Assembly: GCF_051622035.1 (NCBI RefSeq)
Contig: NC_135356.1
Coordinates: 12,014,079-12,078,078, forward strand
DNA: 64,000 nucleotides
Reading direction: 5' to 3'
DNA from: Arctopsyche grandis
Lineage: Eukaryota; Arthropoda; Insecta; Trichoptera; Hydropsychidae
Under the pieces are notes generated by a model. The model did not search any database. It worked only from the letters and a program-made list of their open reading frames with translations, and had not been told where the DNA came from. Below, piece after piece: positions 48,801 to 61,579 of this stretch (position 1 is the stretch's first letter; each line of letters starts with the position of its first letter). The position numbers and the translations under genes are program-made.

Positions 48801-51213
48801 AAATTCGATAATCGAACATACATATGTATGTATGTACTTACACGTTCACACATACCGGCAATGAGCATTTTCAATACAAATTGAACACAAATGTAGGACA
48901 ACTTACACAAGACAAAAGTTCTACTTCCGGCTTACGAATTCCGACCAAAAAAGAATACAAATATAAATTTTCATCTAAATATGTTCAGGGCGTTGAAATA
49001 ATCGTTTTCACAACATTTTTGTCTTTTCGGTTACGAATTTTGTGATTCATAACCGGAATGATTTTTGATTTGATTTTTGATGAAAAAAAATCACGAAGTG
49101 ATTATTTTCACTCAACCATGTGTCTCAAAGTTAATTTTTTTCTTCATGGCTCTATAGTATTCTGATTTCTAACTGGCATCTTCAGACGATCTCTTCTGAT
49201 ATAAATATTGCATCTATTAAATTATAATAGAATCGTAATTCCGATCAACGGAATTGATAATTTATTAATAATTAAAATATTTAATTTTTTTGTATTAAAA
49301 ATTCATCCGATCGCAATCATAATCATAATCTGTTAAGATGTATGCGGGATGCTTTGGATGTTTGAGACCGAAAGCAGATTGAGTCTTAAATAAAAACTAA
49401 GGAATGATTGGTTGTTTTATGATATCCTCAGACAGCAACCTCCTGACGCCAATCCTCAGGAATTTTCTCCTGCGGTTCCCAAGTGTTCTATCTCTGGATA
49501 CTGTTTACTTTATCTACACACAGTATGTAGTAACAACAATATTCTGAAACAACTGGTTTCATGACTTTTTCGTTGAAATTTCGAAAACTCCGATTTTCCG
49601 CACGAAGTCCACTCCTAGCAGGACTTCGTCATGGATATCGGCCACGGCGAAATTTCACTTGATTATGATTATGATTTGCTCATGCACTTGATCTTGACCT
49701 CTGCACCGGTGTCGAAAAATCTCTGCACCGGTGTCGACAACCATTTGACACGGTATGTCACCAATCGTTGCCCGCCAATGTAAGCTCGCTGGGTGGTCCT
49801 CTCTCGCCTTTGAATGCCGCCAAATGCAATGCATGGCACATGGCATTCTGTCCATGGCACGAAGTAGCTCAGCTGTCGTCAGATCTCTTCGGTCGCCGAC
49901 TATTTCTATTTCTTCGTTGCTCTGCTCATCTCCGATTCCACTTGACTGACACCAATGTTGCGTGGACGTGAGGTGGGGGCTTCCAGAATCGGAGAGAAAG
50001 ACGCAGGAAGTTGTAGTAGCGGTTTATTGGTCTGCTCTCGTTGGCGCTCCAGGTCGGAATGCTTTCCAGACCGAGAGCGCCCCATATTTATACCCGTTGG
50101 GCACAATACACATACATGTAAACTATTGGTCGATGAGTGGGGCGATCCCATTGGCCGTTACATACGGCTTATTCATTAGGCGAGGACATTTTGGCGCGAG
50201 CGAGAGATCAGGTGATCAGCGCTCGTAAGCCATTGGTCCACGAGCACCACCCACCTAATCTCTACGTTACATTATCAATAATAATTTCAGGTTCGTTGTC
50301 AAAATCATATAAAGAGTTATTACTTGGGAATTGATTATTATCGATTCATTCATTTTCAGAATCAGTAGAGCTGCGGAATTATTAATAATTAAAAATATAT
50401 TTAATTTTTTTGAAAAAAAAAAAAACTCATGCGATCGCAATCATAATCACAATCTGTTAAGATCTATGCGGGATGCTTTGGATAATGTAATACATACAAG
50501 ACGGTTTTTTTTTTTAAACCAGTGGGATCAGATCAATTTACAAACCTCATTTACGTTTCACTTACGATTCCAATTCTGGAAAAAATTTGCCTCTTATCAG
50601 ATCGTTTTCATACTTTGACACATTACTCATTTTGGTCATCAATTTAAGTAAATGGATCCTCCGCCATTACGATAGAGATAAAATATCGTTTAAGACGCGT
50701 TTGAAGTTTGCAAATTTGAAATCTTGGTGACGTCTATGTAGTCTTTAGTTTTATACATAGATGGCGGTAGTAAGATAAAATTATTGGTATTTTTATTCAA
50801 AATAATAATTTTGATTATATGTATATTCAAATTTTTTATTATAATGTGGGTTTCGAGGGAACCAGGTTGTTCCTCCTCCACCAGTCATGACTGAATGACT
50901 GGAAGTCCTCCTATTTTTTGAGCTTCTGGTTTTACTTCGCCGTCGGTCCCGATTACCGTGGCGTTGTTCTTTATCGAATATGACATTGGCGCCCGCTTCT
51001 GTGAGTCAGGACCGAATGACTGAGTGACAGCTCCAATGTCTCTTTGGGGTCGCCTCATCACTCCCCACCTTTCGTCTTGGTGACACATGATCGCGGCTTT
51101 AAGTTGCCCGTGGAACCGCTACCATCCCATTTGCTCCAGTCAACCTATTTAATTTTTTTAATAGTGTTCTCCAATTGTCGTCCTTGGTCGGTTAGTTTTG
51201 TCGGCTTAATTTT
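45830..51213. repeat. Macrosatellite copy F (unit positions 1 to about 5404)
   Basis: Tandem copy of the 12-bp-short class (two minisatellite repeats near 49060-49082, shared B-type substitutions). At about 51214 it skips about 930 bp of the reference unit (positions 5405-6336) and resumes inside the Tc1 relic. It is the last copy that starts at unit position 1. Confidence 0.9.
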
Positions 51214-51660
51214 GTTTTTACTTTCTTGTTTGTGTACCATGGTGCATTATTTTGCATAAAATGGTTTGCTATACCTGCAGTCATAATGTCTACTATTGAA
51301 GGTAAAAAAACATTTTGCAGAGCAATCAGGTACTGATCCTGATGCATAGTCCCTTTGACAAAAAAGGGGACCTGGGTCAACTGAGCTTATGGTCCATATG
51401 TTATGGATGCCCAAATCGTAATTTTTGTTATTTTTACGATACAATCGTCTTAGAATGCTTCTTTGGCCCTTCTGCGAACAAATTCTCTAATTTGTGGAGA
51501 AATTACAACGCCTGATTCATCCGACAAATGAATTCTCGCTGTTTTCATACTCTGATGGCAAGAACTTGTGCTTTTCATATTGGGATAATCCACTACTGTG
51601 CCTTGGATCTTCTCATCGGCCATCTTTTAACAATATTTTAAATCAACTGACAGACGCGAT
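51190..51660 (-). pseudogene. Tc1 transposase relic, copy F variant
   Basis: Minus-strand frames give PFFVKGTMHQDQYLIALQNV and HFMQNNAPWYTNKKVK. The Glu-containing end is deleted here. Unlike other copies, sequence continues upstream: about 51380-51440 reads GIHNIWTISS in a second frame, and 51480-51580 reads TARIHLSDESGVVIS, which resembles the helix-turn-helix part of Tc1 proteins. F therefore keeps upstream parts that complete units have lost, while lacking the downstream 930 bp. Confidence 0.65.
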
Positions 51661-51750
51661 TTTAAAAATATGTCAAAGCTAGATGCATTATTTTATATGT
51701 ATTACTTTTTTGTGTTTCCGAAGGTTTGAATTTTTATTAAACGACTTTAA

Positions 51751-51889
51751 CCCTTTGTGGCCCAACCTCTTTTTGCTTTTTTTCTCTGGTAACGCTAAAA
51801 TCGAAGTGGTGTCGAAATCGAACCACTGGGACACTAGGGAAAAATATTGAAATTGTGGTCATTCCACGGCACCACTGGGACACAAAGGG
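51751..51889. mobile_element. piggyBac-type MITE, copy F (139 bp)
   Basis: Same element and same TTAA flanks (51747-51750, 51890-51893) inside the same finger relic. Its T-rich run is broken by a 'gc' that the other copies lack, marking F as separately evolved. Confidence 0.82.
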
Positions 51890-52114
51890 TTAAGCAAATG
51901 TCACATTCGTATGGTTTTTATCCAATGTGATTTGTTTTGTTTATCGTGAGGTCCTATTGTTGATCAAACGACTTTTAACAAGTTTCACATTTATTCGATT
52001 TTTCCATTTTGACAGTCCCTTTGACAAAAAAGGGGCGAATGTATGGAAAGACATTCCATCCTTCTTATGATATTGAAAAAATTATTGAGGACATGAAATT
52101 ACATAATTTTTGCG

Positions 52115-52590
52115 CCACGCATTGCTGCTCACAACCTCGTCGACAGATTTCGTGCTTCCCCTCGGGCCTTCTCGTAAAATTGATATACGGACATCCGAAT
52201 GCCGTAGCGTGTTGTGAGTTTCTCAATTAGTAGCTGGTAGTCGTCCTGCGTATCCTGTGGAAGCCGGCTGACGAAGTTCATGGCCGCGCCACTCATTGCT
52301 GCACACAACCTCGTCGACAGATTTCGTGCTTCCCCTCGGGCCTTCATGTAGAATTGATACACAAACTTCCGATTGCCGTAGCGTGTTGTGAGTTACTCAA
52401 TTATTAGCTGGTAGTCGTCCTGCGTATCCTGTGGAAGCCGGCAGACGAAGTTCATGGCCGCGCCACTCATTGCTGCACACAACCTCGTCGACAGATTTCG
52501 TGCTCCCTCAAGTCGAGCTGTGAATCGGAATCTCGCCAGAAATTCCTCCGAGGAACCTGACCCATCGTATGTCGGGATTATTATTCTCGT
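52115..52590 (-). pseudogene. Gypsy gag block with two 174-bp repeats, copy F
   Basis: Repeat starts at 52245 and 52419. Otherwise as at 37719-38370, one repeat shorter. Confidence 0.83.
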
Positions 52591-53124
52591 CCAGGCCCCC
52601 GTTGCGTGGCATCTGATTGCTGCTTTCAGTGCTAGAAGCCATCGTTCCACTAGTCCATTTACCTGTGGGTGGTACGTCGTTGTCCTGTTGTGCTTCGTAC
52701 CCAGCAGCTGGCTCAAGGCATTGAAAAGCTCACATTCGAACTGTCTCCTTTGATCAGTCGTAATCGTTTCTGGGCTTCCAAAACGGGCCAGCCCTACAAC
52801 GAATGTTTTGCCTCTGTTTCCGCTTTTATGTCCGGGATTGGGATGGCTTCCGACCATCGTGTGTAGCGGTCCACACATGTCAAGATGTATGTGTGTCCAT
52901 TGGATGGTGGTAATGGTCCCACTATGTCCACATGAGCATGAGCGAACCTTGATGTTGGCGTGGTGAAAATTCCTATCGGTGTCTGTGTATGACTCGTGGT
53001 TTTTGCTCTCTGGCAACTCGTACAGGTCCGTGTCTCGATCTTGACCTCGATCCATTTTACGATGTGTAGGTAAGAAGGAGACTTTGACGCCTGTCTCGCT
53101 CTCCTCCTTTTTTTCGTTCAGCAC
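52393..53124 (-). pseudogene. Integrase-gag chimeric reading frame, copy F
   Basis: 243 codons, differing from the D copy at one residue near position 30 (Arg for Gln). Same Asp-35-Glu spacing and same fusion point to gag. Identical rearranged structure in both copies shows that the fusion predates the array duplication. Confidence 0.8.
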
Positions 53125-53669
53125 TTAATACCGGTTTCTGGGGAGCTGTTGATATAGTTCTAAGTTAGAACAAAAATCTCTGCACCGGTGTCGACAACCA
53201 TTTGACAACCGATCAACGGAATTGATAATTTATTAATAATTAAAATATTTAATTTTTTTGTATTAAAAATTCATCCGATCGCAATCATAATCATAATCTG
53301 TTAAGATGTATGCGGGATGCTTTGGATGTTTGAGACCGAAAGCAGATTGAGTCTTAAATAAAAACTAAGGAATGATTGGTTGTTTTATGATATCCTCAGA
53401 CAGCAACCTCCTGACGTCAATCCTCAGGAATTTTCTCCTCCGGTTCCCAAGTGTTCTATCTCTGGATACTGTTTACTTTATCTACACACAGTATGTAGTA
53501 ACAACAATATTCTGAAACAACTGGTTTCATGACTTTTTCGTTGAAATTTCGAAAACTCCGATTTTCCGCACGAAGTCCACTCCTAGCAGGACTTCGTCAT
53601 GGATATCGGCCACGGCGAAATTTCACTTGATTATGATTATGATTTGCTCATGCACTTGATCTTGACCTC

Positions 53670-53798
53670 GATCCATTTTACGATGTGTAGGTAAGAAGGA
53701 GACTTTGACGCCTGTCTCGCTCTCCTCCTTTTTTTCGTTCAGCACTTAATACCGGTTTCTGGGGAGTTGTTGATATAGTTCTAAGTTAGAACAAAAAT
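53670..53798 (-). other. Extra gypsy sequence inside the copy G protease relic
   Basis: Between 'cttgacctc' and 'ctctgcaccggtgtcgac', copy G holds 129 bp also present at 53047-53176 and 38827-38956. All other copies instead have the short duplicated DTGA-coding block here, consistent with a deletion in their ancestor. Confidence 0.7.
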
Positions 53799-54033
53799 CT
53801 CTGCACCGGTGTCGACAACCATTTGACACGGTATGTCACCAATCGTTGCCCGCCAATGTAAGCTCGCTGGGTGGTCCTCTCTCGCCTTTGAATGCCGCCA
53901 AATGCAATGCATGGCACATGGCATTCTGTCCATGGCACGAAGTAGCTCAGCTGTCGTCAGATCTCTTCGGTCGCCGACTATTTCTATTTCTTCGTTGCTC
54001 TGCTCATCTCCGATTCCACTTGACTGACACCAA

Positions 54034-54349
54034 TGTTGCGTGGACGTGAGGTGGGGGCTTCCAGAATCGGAGAGAAAGACGCAGGAAGTTGTAGTAGCGG
54101 TTTATTGGTCTGCTCTCGTTGGCGCTCCAGGTCGGAATGCTTTCCAGACCGAGAGCGCCCCATATTTATACCCGTTGGGCACAATACACATACATGTAAA
54201 CTATTGGTCGATGAGTGGGGCGATCCCATTGGCCGTTACATACGGCTTATTCATTAGGCGAGGACATTTTGGCGCGAGCGAGAGATCAGGTGATCAGCGC
54301 TCGTAAGCCATTGGTCCACGAGCACCACCCACTCAATCTCTACGTTACA
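54034..54349 (-). mobile_element. Gypsy LTR, copy G (last in the array)
   Basis: Same LTR with TATAAATA and AATAAA. It carries a private change near 54333 (cccactcaatc for cccacctaatc). Confidence 0.78.
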
Positions 54350-54637
54350 TTATCAATAATAATTTCAGGTTCGTTGTCAAAATCATATAAAGAGTTATTA
54401 CTTGGGAATTGATTATTATCGATTCATTCATTTTCAGAATCAGTAGAGCTGCAGAATTATTAATAATTAAAAATATATTTAATTTTTTTGAAAAAAAAAA
54501 AAACTCATGCGATCGCAATCATAATCACAATCTGTTAAGATCTATGCGGGATGCTTTGGATAATGTAATACATACAAGACGGTTTTTTTTTTTAAACCAG
54601 TGTAATCAGATTATTTTTACAAACCTCATTTACGTTT

Positions 54638-55228
54638 ACGATGAAAAAGTCACCGGTTTTTTTCCATGCTTATTTTTGTGAAAAAATTCCTACGGAATTT
54701 TATTTCTATGCAATATTAATTGCTGCTTTTATTAAAAATATTATTTTTCACTCATCTCAAACGAATGAAATTACCAAATTTAATGTACAATTTATTTTAT
54801 TGTTCAATTATTTTTGTAAAATTTCAAAAGTTTCATAACAACTGACCAACATCTGATTTGTGTTTATCCACATTGTTATAACCTTTTGATTTGGAAATTA
54901 TTTTTAAAGTTTATATAATAAATAGTTATTATTATTATAATTACTGACCTTTTGATCATTTTATATTTTACAAATTACTATTTAACATATGTACATATGT
55001 ATGTGCTTAGTTGTAATAAAAAATGTTCTTCATGTAATTTTTATTTATTTATTTATTGATCTTTAAGTGGAATTGTATATGAAAAATAAACAAAATGTTA
55101 ATAATTAATTGTGTTTCTTTATTGTTGATAATATTCCCACACACTTTGGTATTTTTATTGTAAATTATACATATATGTAGGTTCTGTTATATCCTCCTCC
55201 CATAATATATAAAATAATTTTTGTCTCT
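54638..55228. other. Start of single-copy flank, AT-rich, no gene
   Basis: Immediately right of the array boundary. Poly-A/T and 'tatttatttattta' runs and 'ttattattattataa' words, but no protein or RNA gene was recognised. Confidence 0.5.
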
Positions 55229-55351
55229 TTTTATAAGATCTTCACAAAGATTATTACACAAAGGCTGAAGAATATCCTCAATGAAAACCAACCGACAGAA
55301 CAGGCAGGGTTTAGGGCAAATTTCAGGACAATGGACCATCTCCAAGTAATA
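55229..55351 (+). pseudogene. Non-LTR retrotransposon RT fragment
   Basis: Plus-strand frame from 55232: YKIFTKIITQRLKNILNENQ followed by PTEQAGFRANFRTMDHLQVI. This is reverse transcriptase motif sequence typical of arthropod LINEs of the RTE or related endonuclease-RT type. Only about 40 codons are kept, and a stop follows. It is distinct from the LINE on the minus strand at 55748-57190. Confidence 0.75.
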
Positions 55352-55747
55352 TAAAGTTTTTTTCGGACATATGTCGAGCACCAAGCGTCAAATACAACTG
55401 ATACTAAAATTATTTAGGATTGTCTGTGGACAACCGTCACTTGACAACAATATAACACCTAAAGCCACTTCTATTAATATTACATTTCTCTGGCGCAACC
55501 CCATGAATATCTTGTCTTTCTTACATGCTGAAATTCAAACAGTCAAAATTCAATCGAAATGAGCATGCAGTGGCGTAATTTGCAACCATTTGTAGCAAAC
55601 CCCTTTCCATGTTCAAATAGGCTATACAATACAAAATTATTTAGAACTAATTAACAGAACAAAATTATTTACAACTAGTAACACTAGTGGGGTTTTTGCC
55701 TCATGTGAATTTTTCACTAGTGGAAGTTTTTATCTTGCCAACAAGAT
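55352..55747. other. No recognised gene
   Basis: Sequence between two LINE remnants. Short open frames show no known motif. 'acaaaattatttagaactaa' and 'acaaaattatttacaactag' near 55630-55680 form a local imperfect duplication. Confidence 0.35.
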
Positions 55748-57190
55748 ATTTATTTATTTATTAAAATAGGCACACATACAGAATAAAATATAAAAAGAAA
55801 GTTGTATGGTGAGACAAAAAATAATAATAAACACAAATAAAAATATAATATTCCATTTACAGTGAGCACCACATGGTAATATAAAAAAGTAAAATTACAA
55901 AAACATCAAGATTTTAAAAAAAGAAACAGATAAAGTAAAAGAGAAAAAGATAGACAAAGAAGGTGAAGAAGCAAATCAACCACAGATTATTTTCTTCACC
56001 TTTGTCCTAAAAATACTAAAAGAGTCACTAAAGAGGTTGGTACAATCATCTAAGCCAGTGCTTCCCAAATTGGGGGTCGCGACCCCCTGGGGGGGGCAGT
56101 AGGATTTCTCGCGGGGGCCGTGAAAATATTCAGTAGACAGTACAAATATTCATTTATGAATATTTTTCCACATTACATATTTAGGGAATGTATATATATA
56201 TATTTAAGGAAATATTTCCCAAACTTGAATGAGGATGAAAGGTACAATTGGATAATAACACAATTTGCCAAGTCCTTAAAATATGATCATATTACGTGGA
56301 CAGCCCAAGAAGAGTTGATCGATATCAGCTGAAATAATTTGCTTGAAGTGGAATTAAATGAATAAAGTATTTCAAAATTTTGGTTAAGGCGACAGCAAGA
56401 ATATCCTGCTATTGGAAAAGAAGCCCTGGTAACTCTTATTCCTTTCGCGACTACGTACCTATGCGAAACAACATTTTCGTCATTATATTAAAAAATAAGC
56501 AAAGGTCATGCCTTTCCACGGAAACTTTGGAAGATTCTGACATTGAACCCGATATCGATTTGTTATGTAAAAACATGCGACCTCAACTATCGCATTAAAT
56601 TGTTTCATGTGTGCATAGTTTTTATTTAAAAAAAATGTTTTTAAGCAAGTTCCTATAATTTTGTGTTGAATATAAATATGTGTATTATAATTGTAATAAT
56701 TACTGCCAAATAAACCTTTTAACTAGAAAAAAAATTTTTAGGGGCCGGGAATTAATTATTTCTGATTTAGGGGGTCGGGACATGAAAGTAATTGGGAAGC
56801 ACTGATCTAAGCTATCGTAAATACGGCACATACGAACGATTGCACTATTGAAAGAAATGTTGCTTTGACAAATTGGTGGATAAAAAAGATTAGTGCATCT
56901 GGTGAATCGGGCATTAACGTTAAAGTTAGTCTCATTTAAAACATGTGTCAAGAGTACCATTAGCAATCTTGTATAATATTAAAAAATCAGAAACCCTTCT
57001 GCGCTGAGACAAACTTGCAATATGGAAAAAAGAAAGTCTGTCATTATAAGATGGTAACAGTTTTTAAGACCAGTCTTATAGGATAAATGACGCAAAAAAC
57101 GCTTCTGGATTGTTTCTAAATGCTCAATATGAGTTTGGTAATAAGGAGACCAAATGATTGAGGCATACTTCACATTACTACGAACCAAAC
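55748..57190 (-). mobile_element. 5'-truncated Jockey/CR1-like LINE
   Basis: Minus-strand frame begins LVRSNVKYASIIWSPYYQTH and continues IEHLETIQKRFLRHLSYK, then NETNFNVNARFTRCTNLFY and RMCRIYDSLD, the C-terminal part of Jockey/CR1-type RT ORFs. After the hAT insertion (56056-56804) the frame resumes as DCTNLFSDSFSIF and RTKVKKII before a stop near 55980. The 3' end is an AATA-type repeat at 55748-55762. The 5' truncation point near 57190 lies in zinc-finger-like sequence downstream of the gene at 57335. Confidence 0.8.
56056..56804 (+). mobile_element. hAT element with TIRs and 8-bp target duplication (749 bp)
   Basis: Ends are inverted repeats (cagtgcttcccaa and ttgggaagcactg), flanked by the perfect 8-bp duplication atctaagc at 56048-56055 and 56805-56812, as for hAT transposons. 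Inside, plus-strand remnants of a ZBED5/SCAND3-like transposase are visible: YFPNLNEDERYNWI and, later, STETLEDSDIEPDIDLLCKN with MRPQLSH. Transposase is too short and broken to work. It interrupts the LINE at 55748-57190 and is therefore younger. Confidence 0.88.
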
Positions 57191-57334
57191 TAATAAATTT
57201 GTGAGCAAATGATCAAAAACAAAATAAGATTTTAAAAATTAAACTAAATAAAAGTTTTTTTCATATGTAGAAGATGACTTTTTCGAGCAAAAAAAGATTT
57301 GAAGCAAAAAAAATCACATAATTTATACAACTTT
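57191..57334 (-). pseudogene. Degenerate zinc-finger-like sequence downstream of the ZAD gene
   Basis: Stretches such as 'gagcaaatgatcaaaaac' and 'gaagatgactttttcgagc' resemble the repeated finger-coding sequence of the gene to the right but with lost Cys/His codons and stops. Probably former extra fingers, now 3' UTR or decayed DNA, into which the LINE inserted. Confidence 0.45.
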
Positions 57335-58857
<1,523 letters not shown>

Positions 58858-59287
58858 GGTGTCGTAAATACAAATGTCCAAGTGACAACTGACCCGAGAC
58901 GTCAAGACCAACTTTTTTTTATGTTGACAATACTTCAACACCAGTAGCAAAATGAGTGACAATTGGACAAAAGCTAAATTTACTGATAAGTAGTATATAG
59001 AAAAAAATGTTCATTTTAATAAAGAAATCATCAAAGATATTTTAATTGTATACTTCATTGTGTATTGTTGTAGAAATATTTAGTACAGGGATGTCATTTC
59101 AGTTTTTTCCAGGAGGGAGGGCAATTGTTGACTAATTTGTGATTATTTTTTGTCAAAATGGTCATTATTATATTATTTATCTTCAACATAAATAACAAGT
59201 AGACAGTATAAAAATTTGACGTACATTCGCCAAAACTTACTGCAATGCCTGATGGATAAAATTGTCTATCCAGATCGTATTAAATTT
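58858..59287. other. 5' flank of the ZAD gene, duplicated at 63609-64000
   Basis: Presumed 5' UTR and promoter. It matches the flank of the duplicate 5' half with small indels, including 'tacagggatgtcatttcag' and 'aatggtcattattatatta'. An upstream frame (MSLILLLVLKYCQH) is in phase with the ZAD start in both copies but shows no signal or domain, so I prefer the start at 58857. Confidence 0.5.
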
Positions 59288-59291
59288 GTAG

Positions 59292-59696
59292 TGTTACGTA
59301 CACTCGGATTAGGCCGAGTAAGTGCGATCGGATTAGGCCAAGTAGCATCCCAGAGACTGTGTGACCGTTGTAATTGGTTTCGAGGATTATCTCCCCTGAA
59401 TGCATTAGCGGGGGTAGCAGTAACTCGGTCGCAGTCCGGTAGAGTTCTCAGAATCCACAGCGATAGCGTGGGAAACTTCCGTGGCACATCCAGTACGTGA
59501 CCATAACAATAGGTAAACAAATCGGACGTCGAAGATGCTCTGAGAGACCTGCCCCTTATAAGGCGGTATTTAGGCGATATCAAGACATTTTGGACGGAGA
59601 ACTGGCAGTGCGTGTACATATCTCCTTAATCATCAATAAATGCTGTGACACGACTTTGGCCTTTTACTTGGATCCGCCACTCACCCCTACGCAACA
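59292..59696 (+). mobile_element. Solo LTR, 405 bp, with 4-bp target duplication
   Basis: Begins TGTTACGTACAC, ends CTACGCAACA, and is flanked by GTAG on both sides (59288-59291, 59697-59700). It contains a TATAA-like word (ccttataagg, about 59552) and AATAAA about 85 bp later (59636-59641), in LTR order. No internal element sequence is present, so it is a solo LTR left by recombination. It is unrelated in sequence to the LTR in the array, despite similar ends. Confidence 0.8.
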
Positions 59697-59700
59697 GTAG

Positions 59701-60860
59701 TGATACCAGCCAAAGAGTAATATTGGTCATTCGTCAAAATAAAACTTGCCATTTCACATTAATACTCACCGTTTATGTTTAGAGACTGACCATTTATTAT
59801 TTATACTGACCTTTTTTATTATTATATTAACAAAAATAGACTAAAATTCTAAGTGCTTAGATGTTTTTAATATGTAATATTTGAAAAAAAGACGTATATC
59901 AATTTACGGTTCGGTGATTACTGGTCACAAAGTCACTAAAATCTCTATAACGGAACATCTGGCAGCCGAAAAGTCCATCATACTAACGAGAACTTGAATG
60001 CCAAAGATTGTGTATTCGCAATTTTCATGGCAAAAATTGTCTTTATGACCACGGCAAAGTGACGAATAGTCCAATTACCCAATTTACGAATTACGATTTA
60101 TGTCGTATTATGAGAACGTTGGCTGCAGTGACTAGCATCAATTTGACAGCTGCTTTGGAGTACATATTACACTTATTTGACGTTAAATGTCAGAGCGATT
60201 TTTGAACCGTGGCCAGTGCGACGATTCAGATTTTACACACCTTAAGAACTTAACGCAAAAGTCTTAAAATGATTTACGTATTTCCTAAAATTTTTGTCTG
60301 TTTTCTGTTTTTGAACAAACAAACAAAACTTATTAAATTGTATTCACAATTATTGGGGTCCAGATTTCAGGTCCATTTACGAACGAGATGGTCACGCCAT
60401 ATTTATTGAACACTAGTTGTTTTACCCGGCTTCGCTCACTATTTGTAATATAAACGGCGTAAACATGGCGAATCTAATTTATTTATTTATACAGGTAAAA
60501 ACCCATTTAAGAAAATAACATAATAAAAACATATTATACATATAATGGGGGATGAACGAATGAGACGACTGGCATGTTAATGCACGTGTTTTATTTATGA
60601 CAGCTGAAGGCAGAGTGAGGTGGCCAGCTCCGAACATAATCGAGTTGGTCCCCACTCGCAGGAAGGTGACCAAACTCGACCATGTCGTATAGCGAGCCGC
60701 CACATCATAATGAAATCTTATAATATAAAAATAACAATGAAAGAAAAAAGAATAAAAACATTTAATGAAATCTTATAATATAAAATTAATAATGAAAGAA
60801 ATAAAGAAAATCAGAAAATATGGTAAAAATTCAGGAAACACAATATTTTGAATGGATTCT
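59701..60860. other. Mostly unassigned sequence
   Basis: No gene was recognised. At 60406-60450 the word 'gttttacccggcttcgctc' resembles a short repeat common in arthropod genomes. At about 60535-60708 a GC-richer block, read on the minus strand, starts TGTGGCGGCTCGC and contains AATAAAACACG, suggesting a truncated LTR, though no closing CA or target duplication was found. 'aatgaaatcttataatataa' is repeated at 60708 and 60762. Confidence 0.35.
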
Positions 60861-60867
60861 ATAAACC

Positions 60868-61571
60868 AGGGTTTCCCAAACTTTTTCTGCAATGGAAATT
60901 TTAACGGAACACTAACTTTTTAGGTTGAGTAATTTCTACTAGTAAAAATAATTTTTTGTTTTATTAAAACACATTATTTATTTAGTAATTACTTTAAGAT
61001 ATAAAACTATAATATAATATAAACATAAAAATGTGAATAAATAAATATCTGGTGTGGCGTCGAGCCTGTTCCTTCACTTTGACTTCGTTCCATAATAAAA
61101 AAATCCCGCTTCGCATAAATTCGTTGTAGAAAACGGAAGTGAAACAATAATAGCTTGTTTTGAAAAATTGGGGTACTCTTCTGACAAACTCACCCAGAAA
61201 TCATTTAAAGGCTGATCTTTGTATTTTTTATGTTTCAAATCGAAGTCACTAATTATATCAATTACATTTTCATAGTCACTTGCGCTTAAGCCTACTGGTT
61301 TAGCTGTCACGGAAAATGGATTCCGAACCCAGAAATCGTCCTCTGGAAAATATTGCAAACGAGTTGTTTTCAAGGTACATATGTAACATAGTGATCTAAA
61401 AATACTTTGGAAACTTCTTCATCTACTTTAAAATTTAACTTAAACATCAGTGGAGATTGATCATCACTCGCCTTTCAATATGAATAACTTTAAATGTGTT
61501 GCAGTGTATAAAACCTTTCCAAATTGTCACGGAGCACTGGTGTTCCTCGGAACATAGTTTGCGAAACGTTT
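60868..61571 (-). mobile_element. hAT element related to the array's hAT relic
   Basis: Left end cagggtttcccaaac and right end gtttgcgaaacg form imperfect terminal inverted repeats with 'ggaacac' words just inside. The minus strand (61074-61373) is open and reads PEDDFWVRNPFSVTAKPVGL, then YKDQPLNDFWVSLSEEYPNF and LPFSTTNLCEAGFF, the C-terminal end of a ZBED5/SCAND3-like transposase. The N-terminal and most catalytic regions are missing. Flanking 8-mers (ctataaac, ctacacaa) match only in part, so the exact ends are uncertain. The same transposase end begins the macrosatellite unit. Confidence 0.65.
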
Positions 61572-61579
61572 CTACACAA

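Larger units (their letters stand above)
53209..54637. repeat. Macrosatellite copy G (unit positions 3424 to about 4740), array end
   Basis: It begins at exactly the same unit base as copy E, after the same gypsy block. It holds an extra 129 bp (53670-53798) of gypsy sequence inside the protease relic that all other copies lack. Similarity decays from about 54601 and stops near 54637, where single-copy sequence begins. Confidence 0.85.

Noticed and set aside
1..54637. Integrated DNA virus or a Polinton/Maverick element
   Set aside because: No polymerase B, packaging ATPase, capsid or protease cluster of such elements; all recognisable proteins are from common transposons or host genes.
1..54637. 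Ribosomal or histone gene tandem repeat
   Set aside because: No rRNA-like conserved GC-rich blocks and no histone frames in the unit.
60535..60708. Complete LTR starting TGTGGCGG on the minus strand
   Set aside because: Only one plausible end and an AATAAA word; no closing CA and no target duplication, so it is mentioned only as a possibility.
60868..61579. Perfect 8-bp target duplication for this hAT
   Set aside because: The flanking 8-mers agree only partly (ctataaac versus ctacacaa), so the precise ends stay open.
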